Source: Thermoclostridium stercorarium subsp. stercorarium DSM 8532 (GTDB taxonomy: Bacteria > Bacillota > Clostridia > DSM-8532). From it: a stretch of DNA of 64,000 nt. The number at the start of each line of letters is the position of its first letter. Position 1 is the first letter of the stretch. Made by a program: the position numbers and the translations under genes. The DNA lies in assembly GCF_000331995.1 (NCBI RefSeq), contig NC_020134.1:2578627-2642626 (forward strand), in the 5' to 3' direction. Positions 45,471-53,032 of this stretch are shown piece by piece. The notes under the pieces were generated by a model. It had not been told where the DNA came from. It searched no databases and saw nothing but the letters and a program-made list of their open reading frames with translations.

Positions 45471-46787
45471 TCAATTTCTGTTCACTTTCAGCCTTCTGAC
45501 TGCATCTTTACCAATGCGGATGGACTGCACAAGATGCCTCTTTGACGGGCATGAATAAGAACAGCTTCCACATTCTATGCAATCGAGAATATGGTATCTT
45601 TCCAGTTCGTCAATTTTATTGGCCAGTACAAGACGATTTATTTCCAGAGGCAGTAAATTCATCGGGCAGGCTTCGACACATCTTCCGCAGCGGATGCATG
45701 GCCACTCGGAAGGAAGATCTCCCTCTTTTTTGTCAAATGCAAGTATTGCGTTAGTATTTTTAATAACCGAAGTCTCAAGGGAATATTGGGCAATTCCCAT
45801 CATAGGCCCGCCCATCAGTACTTTGTACGGAGTTGACTTAAAACCCCCGCAAAAATCAAAAAGTGTCTGTAAAGATGTTCCGATCGGCGCCAAAACATTT
45901 TTAGGCTGGTTTACCACAGGCCCGTCCACGGTTACACGTCTTTGTACAAGAGGCATGCCTGTTTTGACATAAGAAGCTATGAACGCAACCGTGTTAACGT
46001 TAAGAACCACACAGCCCACGTCAGCAGGCAGTTTCCCCGAAGGAATCTTCCTGCCGGTAAGCGCGTAAACCAGTGTTTTTTCCGCCCCCTGGGGGTAACG
46101 GGATCTTAGGCTTTGCACCGAAATCCGATTATCGTTTTGAGCCTTTTCCTTTAACAGTTTATATGCCTTCGGTTTGTTGTCTTCAATACCCATAATGGCT
46201 TTGGGAATGCTAAGATAATCCAGTACAAGCTTAATCCCTTCAATTATTCCATCGGGATTCTCAAGCATTTCCCTGTAGTCCGACGTAATATAAGGCTCAC
46301 ATTCCGCGCCGTTAACGATAAGACAATCAATTACTTTATCCTTCGGAGGATTAAGTTTTACATGGGTTGGAAAGCCCGCGCCGCCCAGGCCGACGAGACC
46401 GGAACTCCTTACGGCTTTAAGAAAGTCTTCCCGGTTTTTTATTTCAGGCGGTGAAATGCCTTCATATACTTCCTGCTTGCCGTCGGTTTTAATTTCGACG
46501 GACATGACAAGATTGCCGCCTGCAAAAAGCATCGGTTCAACTCTCGTTACCGTGCCCGAAACACTGGAATGAATCGGAGCAGACACATACGCTTCACTGT
46601 CGCCAATCTTCTGTCCCACTTTCACTGTGTCACCCGGCTTGACAGTGGGCGTACATGGGGCACCTATATGCTGGACCATCGGTATTACCACTTTCTCCGG
46701 GATGTCGAGAACAGAGGTCTCCGACTCGGCGGTATTTTTGCGATGTGGTGCAGATACACCGCCATGAAACACCCATTTTAATGGCAT
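45471..46787 (-). CDS. rnfC: Rnf complex subunit C
   Basis: Peripheral subunit that reduces NAD+ at the cytoplasmic face; first gene of the operon. The protein has 438 residues: an N-terminal barrel (HIGAPCTPTVKPGDTVKVGQ), the NADH/FMN-binding region with VGLGGAGFPTHVKLNP and LIVNGAECEPYITSD, and two C-terminal [4Fe-4S] motifs (CIRCGRCVEACP and CIECGSCSYSCPS). GAGGTGA 4 bases upstream supports ATG 46787. It starts about 140 bases after the complex-I-like large subunit gene and faces the same way. Confidence 0.97.
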   Translation of the reverse strand: MPLKWVFHGGVSAPHRKNTAESETSVLDIPEKVVIPMVQHIGAPCTPTVKPGDTVKVGQKIGDSEAYVSAPIHSSVSGTVTRVEPMLFAGGNLVMSVEIKTDGKQEVYEGISPPEIKNREDFLKAVRSSGLVGLGGAGFPTHVKLNPPKDKVIDCLIVNGAECEPYITSDYREMLENPDGIIEGIKLVLDYLSIPKAIMGIEDNKPKAYKLLKEKAQNDNRISVQSLRSRYPQGAEKTLVYALTGRKIPSGKLPADVGCVVLNVNTVAFIASYVKTGMPLVQRRVTVDGPVVNQPKNVLAPIGTSLQTLFDFCGGFKSTPYKVLMGGPMMGIAQYSLETSVIKNTNAILAFDKKEGDLPSEWPCIRCGRCVEACPMNLLPLEINRLVLANKIDELERYHILDCIECGSCSYSCPSKRHLVQSIRIGKDAVRRLKVNRN

Positions 46788-46877
46788 AGACTCACCTCGT
46801 TTCATTTTGACGTAAAAAATCTACAAGTTAATAATATCATACGGCCAGTAAATTGTGAATATGGATTATGTTTTTTG

Positions 46878-46911
46878 TATACAAGACAAAAGCGTCAAAA
46901 AACCTTGTATA
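46878..46911. repeat. Inverted repeat before rnfC
   Basis: TATACAAG (46878-46885) and CTTGTATA (46904-46911) flank an 18-base centre in the spacer between the complex-I-like module and rnfC. No T-run follows on the minus strand, so an operator is more likely than a terminator. No convincing promoter was found in the spacer. Confidence 0.45.
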
Positions 46912-46924
46912 ATGCTGATTTCCT

Positions 46925-48292
46925 CTATTTTTCCATAGCGGAAAAATCAAGATCCAGACTTGCTATGACCAGAGGCACGTCATTTAATTCGGTGCCTTTT
47001 AAAATGCCGTCCAGAAATGGGAAGTTTATTGTGGATGAATTTCGTATTTTTATATTGGTAACAAGCTCTTCGTCAAGGCTGACATGAATAACCAGCTCGC
47101 CAAAAGCCTCGGGTTCGCGGACAAGTATTTCCCCATTGCTTTTCAGCCTTGGCCTGTCAGATGTCCTTATATCTCCCTCATGCATTATTTCCACTGTCTG
47201 ATCAATAAGTGACAGGGACAATAATATGTCTTCAAATATAAGCATCGTGCGGGTAAAACTATTGCTTTCGCCGGCTGTTGGAATTTTATATGACAATACA
47301 TGATAAGGGAGTCTGGACAGTTTACGTACATCCTCCCTTAAACCTGCCGCGCGTGCGGCACGTCCAGTCATTCTCGCGGCGGTATTTTTGTCTATTTTTC
47401 CGGTGGCTTTCATTCTTTCTGTAATGGACTGGGTATTGTTCCACCTGTCCCGCATAGCCGATAAAACGCCCACCATTTCCTGAAGAATTACATTAACCCG
47501 CACCAGCGTCTCGATTCCTGTGTCAATGCTCAGGCCTCCGGGAACAAGTATGCCTTTAAGCTGTGGATCATTGGTTATTAATAATGCCGCTTCATTATAC
47601 AGACTGATTAATTTAAAAATTTCCGAGCTGTCCGATAAAAGTCCGAGGCATTTGGTAATATGGCTAAGGCTGTACAGATTGGCACGCAAAAAACTCATTT
47701 CGTTTAAAATAAGCCTGAGTAAATTTGCCTTGGGAGGAACCGCAATTTCGTTTATTGCTTCAACTGCGTGTAAAAAAGCCAGCCCTATCGAAAATCCGTT
47801 TACCGACGATATTCTTTCCAGCATGTCCAATACATTCGGAATTTTTTCACCAATGCATAATCTTTCTATCCCTCGGTAATTATACCCTGTTTCAATACAA
47901 ACTTTATCTATCACGTCATCCTTAAGGGAAAATCTGAATAAAACAGGTTCCTGAAGCAAAGGGTGAAATGGCCCCCATTCAAAGGACAAACCGTCATTTT
48001 TTTCATGTTCTTTATTATGTGATACGAACATTACAGGATAAGTTCCGGCTATTTCCCTCTCCATTTGTGCCCCTTCGGGAAAAACTCCGGTTATTGACGG
48101 GAAAGTACCGTTTTCCGGTAAATCTGTTTCCACCGTTTCAATATACCCGTCCTTTTCAAGCATATATTGCAGTTTAACATACCCGTCATCACAGGCGCTT
48201 TTAATGAAAACCAGCCTGTACCCCATCAATTTATATCCAAACATCTTGCCCATAAATGCCCTTCCCTGTTTTTCATTCCAAGAACGTTTCAT
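46925..48292 (-). CDS. Complex I/group-4 hydrogenase-like large subunit lacking the NiFe cysteines
   Basis: A 455-residue NuoC-NuoD-type fusion. The N-terminal third resembles NuoC (FPSITGVFPEGAQMEREIAG). From about 105 on it follows the large-subunit pattern: EWGPFHPLLQEPVLFRF, GYNYRGIERL (canonical GYxHRGIEK) and MLERISSVNGFS where hydrogenases have ERICGxCG. The C-terminal SLDLDFSAMEK aligns with SxDPCxxCTDR. All four NiFe-ligand cysteines are thus replaced, and the HRGIE His is Tyr. It cannot be a hydrogenase; an Ehr-type or novel oxidoreductase is the best guess. Its ATG overlaps the stop of the small-subunit gene (ATGA). Confidence 0.8.
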   Translation of the reverse strand: MKRSWNEKQGRAFMGKMFGYKLMGYRLVFIKSACDDGYVKLQYMLEKDGYIETVETDLPENGTFPSITGVFPEGAQMEREIAGTYPVMFVSHNKEHEKNDGLSFEWGPFHPLLQEPVLFRFSLKDDVIDKVCIETGYNYRGIERLCIGEKIPNVLDMLERISSVNGFSIGLAFLHAVEAINEIAVPPKANLLRLILNEMSFLRANLYSLSHITKCLGLLSDSSEIFKLISLYNEAALLITNDPQLKGILVPGGLSIDTGIETLVRVNVILQEMVGVLSAMRDRWNNTQSITERMKATGKIDKNTAARMTGRAARAAGLREDVRKLSRLPYHVLSYKIPTAGESNSFTRTMLIFEDILLSLSLIDQTVEIMHEGDIRTSDRPRLKSNGEILVREPEAFGELVIHVSLDEELVTNIKIRNSSTINFPFLDGILKGTELNDVPLVIASLDLDFSAMEK

Positions 48293-48738
48293 ACTGCATT
48301 CCTGCCTTTTCCCCAATGATAATCAGCCTCACCGGCATTTTCCAGCGCACGTACAACCGCTTCGAGCATTTCGTTTGCCCCGGGAGTACATCCCCTTATC
48401 CACGAATTAACAGGCAACACTTCCTCTGCGGTATAAAGCCCGTTATTTTCCTTACGGAACAGTCCTCCTGAACATGTACATGCACCTACTGCTATAACGG
48501 CCTTTGGAGACGGGATCTTTTCATACACTTCAAGAATCTTTTTCCTTGACTTTTCGTTAATACAGCCGCAAATGAGCATGCAGTCGGCATGCTTGGGATT
48601 ATCGGTAACGGTTATACCCCTGATTTCACCGTTTCCGCACAAAGCCATCGAAAACTGGAAGTTACAGTCTCTACAGCCACCGGCCTGTACAATAAAAACC
48701 GATATCGAACGTGTCCTGAATTTTTTAAACCATTTCAC
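48289..48738 (-). CDS. NuoB/EchC-like small FeS subunit
   Basis: Small subunit of 149 residues. All four ligands of the proximal [4Fe-4S] (N2-like) cluster are present: C22 and C25 in GGCRDC, C87 in VIAVGACTCSGG and C117 in IRGCTPG. The NPKHADCMLICG segment fits the family's HADVLLVTG. Extra cysteines (34, 53, 57, 59, 89) are notable. With the large subunit having lost its NiFe site, this cluster would be the main redox centre. It overlaps the large-subunit gene by 4 bases and lies 36 bases after the NuoH-like gene. Confidence 0.85.
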   Translation of the reverse strand: MKWFKKFRTRSISVFIVQAGGCRDCNFQFSMALCGNGEIRGITVTDNPKHADCMLICGCINEKSRKKILEVYEKIPSPKAVIAVGACTCSGGLFRKENNGLYTAEEVLPVNSWIRGCTPGANEMLEAVVRALENAGEADYHWGKGRNAV

Positions 48739-48774
48739 CTGTAAGCACTCCTTTTTTCTTATTAAACTTCTGAA

Positions 48775-49616
48775 TCAAAAATAAAAAACGTATATAAAGT
48801 TTATAAGGGACATACCGGCAGCCCAACCCCAGGACAGCCTTGCGGCCTTTTTCCACTCCACCGTTGAAATAAACCTGTCCAGAAGCATAAAAGCAAGGTA
48901 TAACACCGAAATGATTAAATAGGATACAGATTTTACAACCGGAAGGAAATATGAAAGTATTTTAATCCATACACCCATTTCAATCCACTGGGCCATCTGA
49001 ATTACCGCCAGACTCCATCCGCTGTACGGCGAATAAAGGGCATCACCGAAAACAGACATTTCGGTACCCGACAGTCCGAAATCAAAATGCATCAGATTAC
49101 CCTTCATAAGCAGAATTATAAACAACGAAACAAAAGTAAACGGAAGGTCTATAATAATACAGTTGCTTTCCGAAAGCCGGGATATTTCACTGAGTTTAAG
49201 AGTTCTACAAACTTTATAAATCGTCGCCGAAGAAACAATTGAAGCAAACAGCCAGATTATAAACCTTGAAAGTCCCCTTTTGGCCGATACCCTGCCCGAA
49301 AAGTCGTTACTGCTGAAAGCGCCCGTTATAACAAGCAAATCCATCATTGACAGCACCGAAACCACAAAAAGGAAATTATATCCGGAAACGGCCATATAAA
49401 GCGCAATTAATGAAAATAAACATGCTCCGGCCGAAAAAAATACGAAGGAAAATTGCTGCCGTCGTCCTTCTTTCCAAAAAACTTCAACAGCCTGTAGACA
49501 GGCTGAAGTGCGTAAGTTTTGCTCTGTCCTGGCATCAGCGAATTTATATAATTGTATGCAATATATATCACCGGAACTGACAGGATTATGGCAATGAACC
49601 ACGCTATTTTAAGCAT
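48775..49616 (-). CDS. NuoH/EchB-like membrane subunit, split by a -1 frameshift
   Basis: Two overlapping frames together give one NuoH-like protein. Frame 1 starts at ATG 49616 and reads a membrane helix then SLMPGQSKTYALQPVYRLLK, the family's GRxGPxxLQPxxDxxK block; it stops at 49407. Frame 2 (open from 49602) runs to 48775 with further helices and a YSGWSLAVIQMAQWIE block. They join by a -1 step at the T7 run 49434-49440 (T TTT TTT in frame 1), giving about 280 residues, the usual length. The cause may be programmed slippage, a real mutation or a sequencing error. It overlaps the antiporter-like gene by 13 bases. Confidence 0.75.
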
Positions 49617-50938
49617 GACAGACTCACCCCCAGAGTAATGGCCGCCGTGGTAATATAACCTATTTTAATTATAAGGCGGAAATTTATGTTGAACGGGAGA
49701 ATGTAATTAACGGGATGTTCATCGTTTGTGTCGGTTGTATTACCCGTATGTGTGAATATCGTAGAAATCCACAGAATTATATATGCCACGGTCAGAACAA
49801 TTCCGGCAATAACCAGCAGCAGTGGTATCGGATTGTCTGAAAGAAATCTCACATGGGACGGAATGTTCTTAAAGGCAGTAGCCACCGCAAGGCCCGATAT
49901 GCTCATGATTAAACTTAAAATACTGTGCCTGTTCCTGTAAAACAAAAGGGCAAAATATGCCCCTGAAAATACCAGAATTCCTCCGTATATCATCATAAGG
50001 GAAATAACATTGCCGTCAAGGTTATTAAACAGCTGCCGGAATTTCAACAGTACACCGTAGGGCGCAAATAACGAAAAAATAATTAAATAAAGACCCGTCC
50101 CGGGAACAATTTTCAGTGTGTCAAACCAGTGTACGCAATTTTCGGGAATCAGCATCCCCATTAAAATTGCGGATGTGAAAATGATCAACGCCAAAAGTTC
50201 GGAAACTTTTCCAAAACCGTCTATAAAATCCGCCATTGCCAGTGAACCCGTTAATTTATAGGCTGTCACGCCAGCGGCCAGAAAAAGCGTAAGTGCCGCC
50301 TGCTGAAAATAAATAACCGTACGCGGAATGTTGTTTTCATTCCGGGAATCGCGAAAGCCTTTTAAAAATATATACGCCGATATAAACTGCCATTGCCAGA
50401 ACAGAAACAAGCCTGTCATGCTGCTGGATGAAATAAGCCCTGCAAAAGAAGAAAGCAGAAGGGCAAATCCCATGGTAAAATATCTGAGTTTATCGGGTAA
50501 ACCTTTATAATGCTTTTTCAGTAAATAAATTATAAATGGAATAAAAAACAAAACAATAACAGCACCAAAAAGTAACAAATATTTCTCTTTTATATTCAGG
50601 TATAAAAAACTTGCAGGCTCATCAGGCAGTAAAATAACTTCGAATAAAATGAGGATTAACGCCTGAACAGCGGCAAACACCGATATAATAAACTGCCTGT
50701 CCTTTATTGAGCGTAAAAAAATAACAATAACGGTGGCAACCGAAATAATTCTCCATATGACCGCGGGTACTGTGAAGTTTACCGAACCGGGAACCGCTAA
50801 TGTTAAAATGGCACACAGCAAAAACAGAAGACCCGATATTGCCGTTACCAGATATATGCTTTTTTCCCTTTCCAAAAAAATTGTAACGAAAAACATAATC
50901 AGCGGCACAATAACCGGACACAGCACCAGTAAATCCAT
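49604..50938 (-). CDS. NuoL/M/N antiporter-like membrane subunit with altered pump residues
   Basis: Membrane protein of 444 residues with about 13 helices, first gene of the complex-I-like module. The segment SSSSMTGLFLFWQWQFISAYIFLKG (here about 170-194) matches the helix-5 block of NuoM/NuoN, but the conserved Glu of FWEL appears as Gln (about 182). The expected Lys/His block around helix 7 (KSAQxPFHxWLP) reads as ILMGMLIPENCVHW, with the Lys apparently missing. Proton pumping by the classical route is therefore doubtful. GGAGGACAAGTT precedes the ATG. The alignment is by eye. Confidence 0.7.
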   Translation of the reverse strand: MDLLVLCPVIVPLIMFFVTIFLEREKSIYLVTAISGLLFLLCAILTLAVPGSVNFTVPAVIWRIISVATVIVIFLRSIKDRQFIISVFAAVQALILILFEVILLPDEPASFLYLNIKEKYLLLFGAVIVLFFIPFIIYLLKKHYKGLPDKLRYFTMGFALLLSSFAGLISSSSMTGLFLFWQWQFISAYIFLKGFRDSRNENNIPRTVIYFQQAALTLFLAAGVTAYKLTGSLAMADFIDGFGKVSELLALIIFTSAILMGMLIPENCVHWFDTLKIVPGTGLYLIIFSLFAPYGVLLKFRQLFNNLDGNVISLMMIYGGILVFSGAYFALLFYRNRHSILSLIMSISGLAVATAFKNIPSHVRFLSDNPIPLLLVIAGIVLTVAYIILWISTIFTHTGNTTDTNDEHPVNYILPFNINFRLIIKIGYITTAAITLGVSLSCLK

Positions 50939-51002
50939 AACTTGTCCTCCAGCATAATTTATCTTTAATTAGTATATTAATTTTTGTATAATTCCACAAG
51001 GA

Positions 51003-51824
51003 CTATTTATCATAGGAAATAATACCTGCTTCGGCTCTTTTCTCGGCTGCCTTGAAAACTATCAGTGCGGCGGCAATAGCGGCGTTAAGCGAGTTAATTT
51101 TCCCGAACATCGGGATTCTGATAAGCACATCACAGTTTTCCCGTACCAGTCGGCTTATTCCTTCCCCTTCACTGCCGATTACAATCGCCAGAGGACTTTT
51201 ATAATCATATTCGCTATAATCGGTTTCACCGTGCATATCGGCTCCGGCAATCCAGAGCCCTGCTTCTTTTAAATCCTGTATTGTTCTTGTAAGATTTGTA
51301 ACCCTTGCAATAGGGATATATTCCGCGGCGCCGGCCGCAACTTTTGCCACAACGGGGGTAAGCGCAGCCGCTCTTCTTTTGGGCAGAATAATCCCGTGCA
51401 CTCCCGCGCACTCCGCGGTTCTGACAATGGAACCAAGATTATTCGGATCGGTTATTCCGTCAAGTATTAATATCAGCGGGGGCTGATTAAGGTTTCTGGC
51501 TTTTTCCAGTATATCCTCAACGTCGGCATACGAATAGGGAGCCACATCGGCAATTACTCCCTGGTGGTTTCTGGTTTCCGATAACTGATCCAGCCTGGAT
51601 TTTTCCACGTATGATACAACAATCCCCTTACCTCTTGCAACGGCATAAATCTTTTCCAGAACGGGATCCTTTGAACCTTTTTCGATATAAATCCTGTTTA
51701 TCGTGCGATCTGCCTTAAGCGCCTCAAGCACCGGGTTTTTCCCTTCGATTTTTCCGGTCTCTTCATGCTGCTCACCGGTGTTTTCGCGGTAATATTTCCC
51801 GTCCTCATTCTTCCTTTTCCCCAT
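51003..51824 (-). CDS. rlmB: 23S rRNA 2'-O-methyltransferase RlmB (TrmH family)
   Basis: SPOUT-class methyltransferase, 273 residues. It has an N-terminal substrate-binding domain (about 22-100, GKNPVLEALKADRTINRIYI) and a knotted SAM-binding domain with ILDGITDPNNLGSIVRTAECAG, VIGSEGEG and MFGKINSLNAAIAAALIVF. AAGGAG lies 9 bases before the ATG at 51824; earlier in-frame starts exist inside mrnC. It overlaps mrnC by 20 bases, a common clostridial pair. The complex-I-like module starts 65 bases after its stop. Confidence 0.92.
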   Translation of the reverse strand: MGKRKNEDGKYYRENTGEQHEETGKIEGKNPVLEALKADRTINRIYIEKGSKDPVLEKIYAVARGKGIVVSYVEKSRLDQLSETRNHQGVIADVAPYSYADVEDILEKARNLNQPPLILILDGITDPNNLGSIVRTAECAGVHGIILPKRRAAALTPVVAKVAAGAAEYIPIARVTNLTRTIQDLKEAGLWIAGADMHGETDYSEYDYKSPLAIVIGSEGEGISRLVRENCDVLIRIPMFGKINSLNAAIAAALIVFKAAEKRAEAGIISYDK

Positions 51825-52245
51825 TGTGTTTTTCTCCTTCCTGCTCATTTTCAATTATTTCAGCGGCCATATTCAGAATCTCTTCAAGGCGTTCATTCAT
51901 ACCAAGGAGATACAAATATCCCAGAACCGCTTCAAAGGCGGTGGCCCTGCGGTAATCCAAAACGTCCGCGTGCTTGGGTATTGTGGCCGATTTGGTATTT
52001 CTCCCCCTTCTTAATATGTTTTTTTCTTCATCATTAAGCTTGTCCTGCAGTTTGCTCACAATTTTGCTCTGCGCCGAGGCTTTGACGTAATTTATGGCTT
52101 TGACATGCATCATGTGCGCCGATTCATTTTTTTTCATTACAAGGCGGCTTCTTATAAAAAGGTTAAACACCGCATCTCCGACAAATGCCAGAACAAGCGG
52201 CGAAAGCCGGTTAACATACTGTATATCAGGTTTTTCAGTTTTCAT
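51805..52245 (-). CDS. mrnC: Mini-ribonuclease III
   Basis: Trims 23S rRNA precursor ends; an RNase III catalytic domain without the dsRNA-binding domain. The protein has 146 residues. Catalytic-region features are LVLAFVGDAVFNLFIRSRL near the N-terminus and RRGRNTKSATIPKHADVLDYRRATAFEAVLGYLYL in the second half, carrying the acidic residues. It heads an mrnC-rlmB operon. cysS, the usual upstream neighbour, is absent; instead a 790-base gene-poor region follows. Confidence 0.93.
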   Translation of the reverse strand: MKTEKPDIQYVNRLSPLVLAFVGDAVFNLFIRSRLVMKKNESAHMMHVKAINYVKASAQSKIVSKLQDKLNDEEKNILRRGRNTKSATIPKHADVLDYRRATAFEAVLGYLYLLGMNERLEEILNMAAEIIENEQEGEKHNGEKEE

Positions 52246-52475
52246 AAAATCAACCCTCGTTCTTTATTATATCCATAAAAAATAAAACACAATTCAGACC
52301 CCGTTAAATTGTGGAATTAAATCAGATTATGCCATCCCTGACAACTCCGCAAATTTACAATACAATTCTACAGTAATGCGTATAATCTATCAACAACCGA
52401 TTAACGCGCCAAATAAGCGGACTTTTTTAATAAATCTAAAAATTGAACAAACATTTTGTCGGTAATTTTTTTAAA

Positions 52476-52550
52476 TTAGTTGAATTTGTCACTTGTTCGC
52501 GCCGAAATAAAATCACTATAATTAATAGCGTACACTGATACTTTTAACAT
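52476..52550 (-). CDS. Possible 24-residue peptide
   Basis: ATG at 52550 with a very strong AAAGGAGG (52558-52565) 7 bases upstream, then 24 codons (start MLKVSVYAIN) and TAA at 52476-52478. The same AGGAGG, read on the plus strand, is CCTCCTTT inside a candidate small RNA, so only one reading may be biological. No homologue is known to me. Confidence 0.35.
   Translation of the reverse strand: MLKVSVYAINYSDFISARTSDKFN
52493..52522 (+). promoter_or_regulatory. Candidate promoter of a plus-strand small RNA
   Basis: TTGTTC (52493-52498), an 18-base spacer and a perfect TATAAT (52517-52522). Transcription would start near 52529 and end at the 52604-52627 terminator. No gene lies between them on that strand. 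Confidence 0.45.
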
Positions 52551-52628
52551 ACTTTTACCTCCTTTCTTTTATGACTATATATATAAAACATTTTTTGGCG
52601 AACGGAGCTTAAGCTCCTGTTTTTTTTC
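52529..52628 (+). ncRNA. Candidate 100-base small RNA with an anti-Shine-Dalgarno stretch
   Basis: Bounded by a TATAAT promoter and an intrinsic terminator. The interior is unstructured and carries TTTTACCTCCTTTCTTTT, complementary to strong ribosome binding sites. The 787-base gap 52246-53032 otherwise holds only two possible tiny frames. Transcription is not proven, and the opposite-strand peptide gene is a competing reading. Confidence 0.35.
52604..52627 (+). terminator. Intrinsic terminator on the plus strand
   Basis: GGAGCTT (52604-52610) pairs perfectly with AAGCTCC (52611-52617), followed by TG and eight Ts. No annotated plus-strand gene lies directly upstream. Confidence 0.7.
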
Positions 52629-52864
52629 CTTTTTCCGGCATTTATGATACTCCCGCTGCCGCTTGGATTTTACCCCTTTATTCCAAAATAGGACATAATC
52701 CCAAATTTTTTCTACAATATTGTTTTATCCGTCTAAGGGCTGTCTGTTTTCTCACACCGCATTCCCGGTCATTTTCTGCGTAATTTATATTTCACCGCTT
52801 AATTGAAATACTAACAAACAAAAGAGGAATTGCACCTTAAGCAAATAAGAGGATGTTGTTTTTG

Positions 52865-52969
52865 ATGGGCGTTGAGATAAAAACTTTCAGTCCTGCGTGT
52901 TTACCGCCAGCTCCTTATACTGAGAAGGCAAAATTGCAGGTTAATTTTTTCCGCAAACAGGGTATATAA
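52865..52969 (+). CDS. Possible 34-residue peptide before the thioredoxin reductase fusion
   Basis: ATG GGC start at 52865 (or an in-frame ATG at 52853), TAA at 52967-52969. The product is MGVEIKTFSPACLPPAPYTE and on, ending NFFRKQGI. AGAGG lies 12 bases upstream, which is far. It lies 63 bases before the trxB-like ATG and could be a leader peptide or chance. Confidence 0.25.
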   Translation: MGVEIKTFSPACLPPAPYTEKAKLQVNFFRKQGI

Positions 52970-53032
52970 ATATTAACAATCCCGAGTGTAAATGATTACC
53001 GGTACAAAGGGGGGATTATTATAAACAGCGTT

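Noticed and set aside
46893-46898. TTGACG as -35 element of an rnf promoter
   Set aside because: No -10-like hexamer lies 16-18 bases downstream; the nearest TATACA is only 11 bases away.
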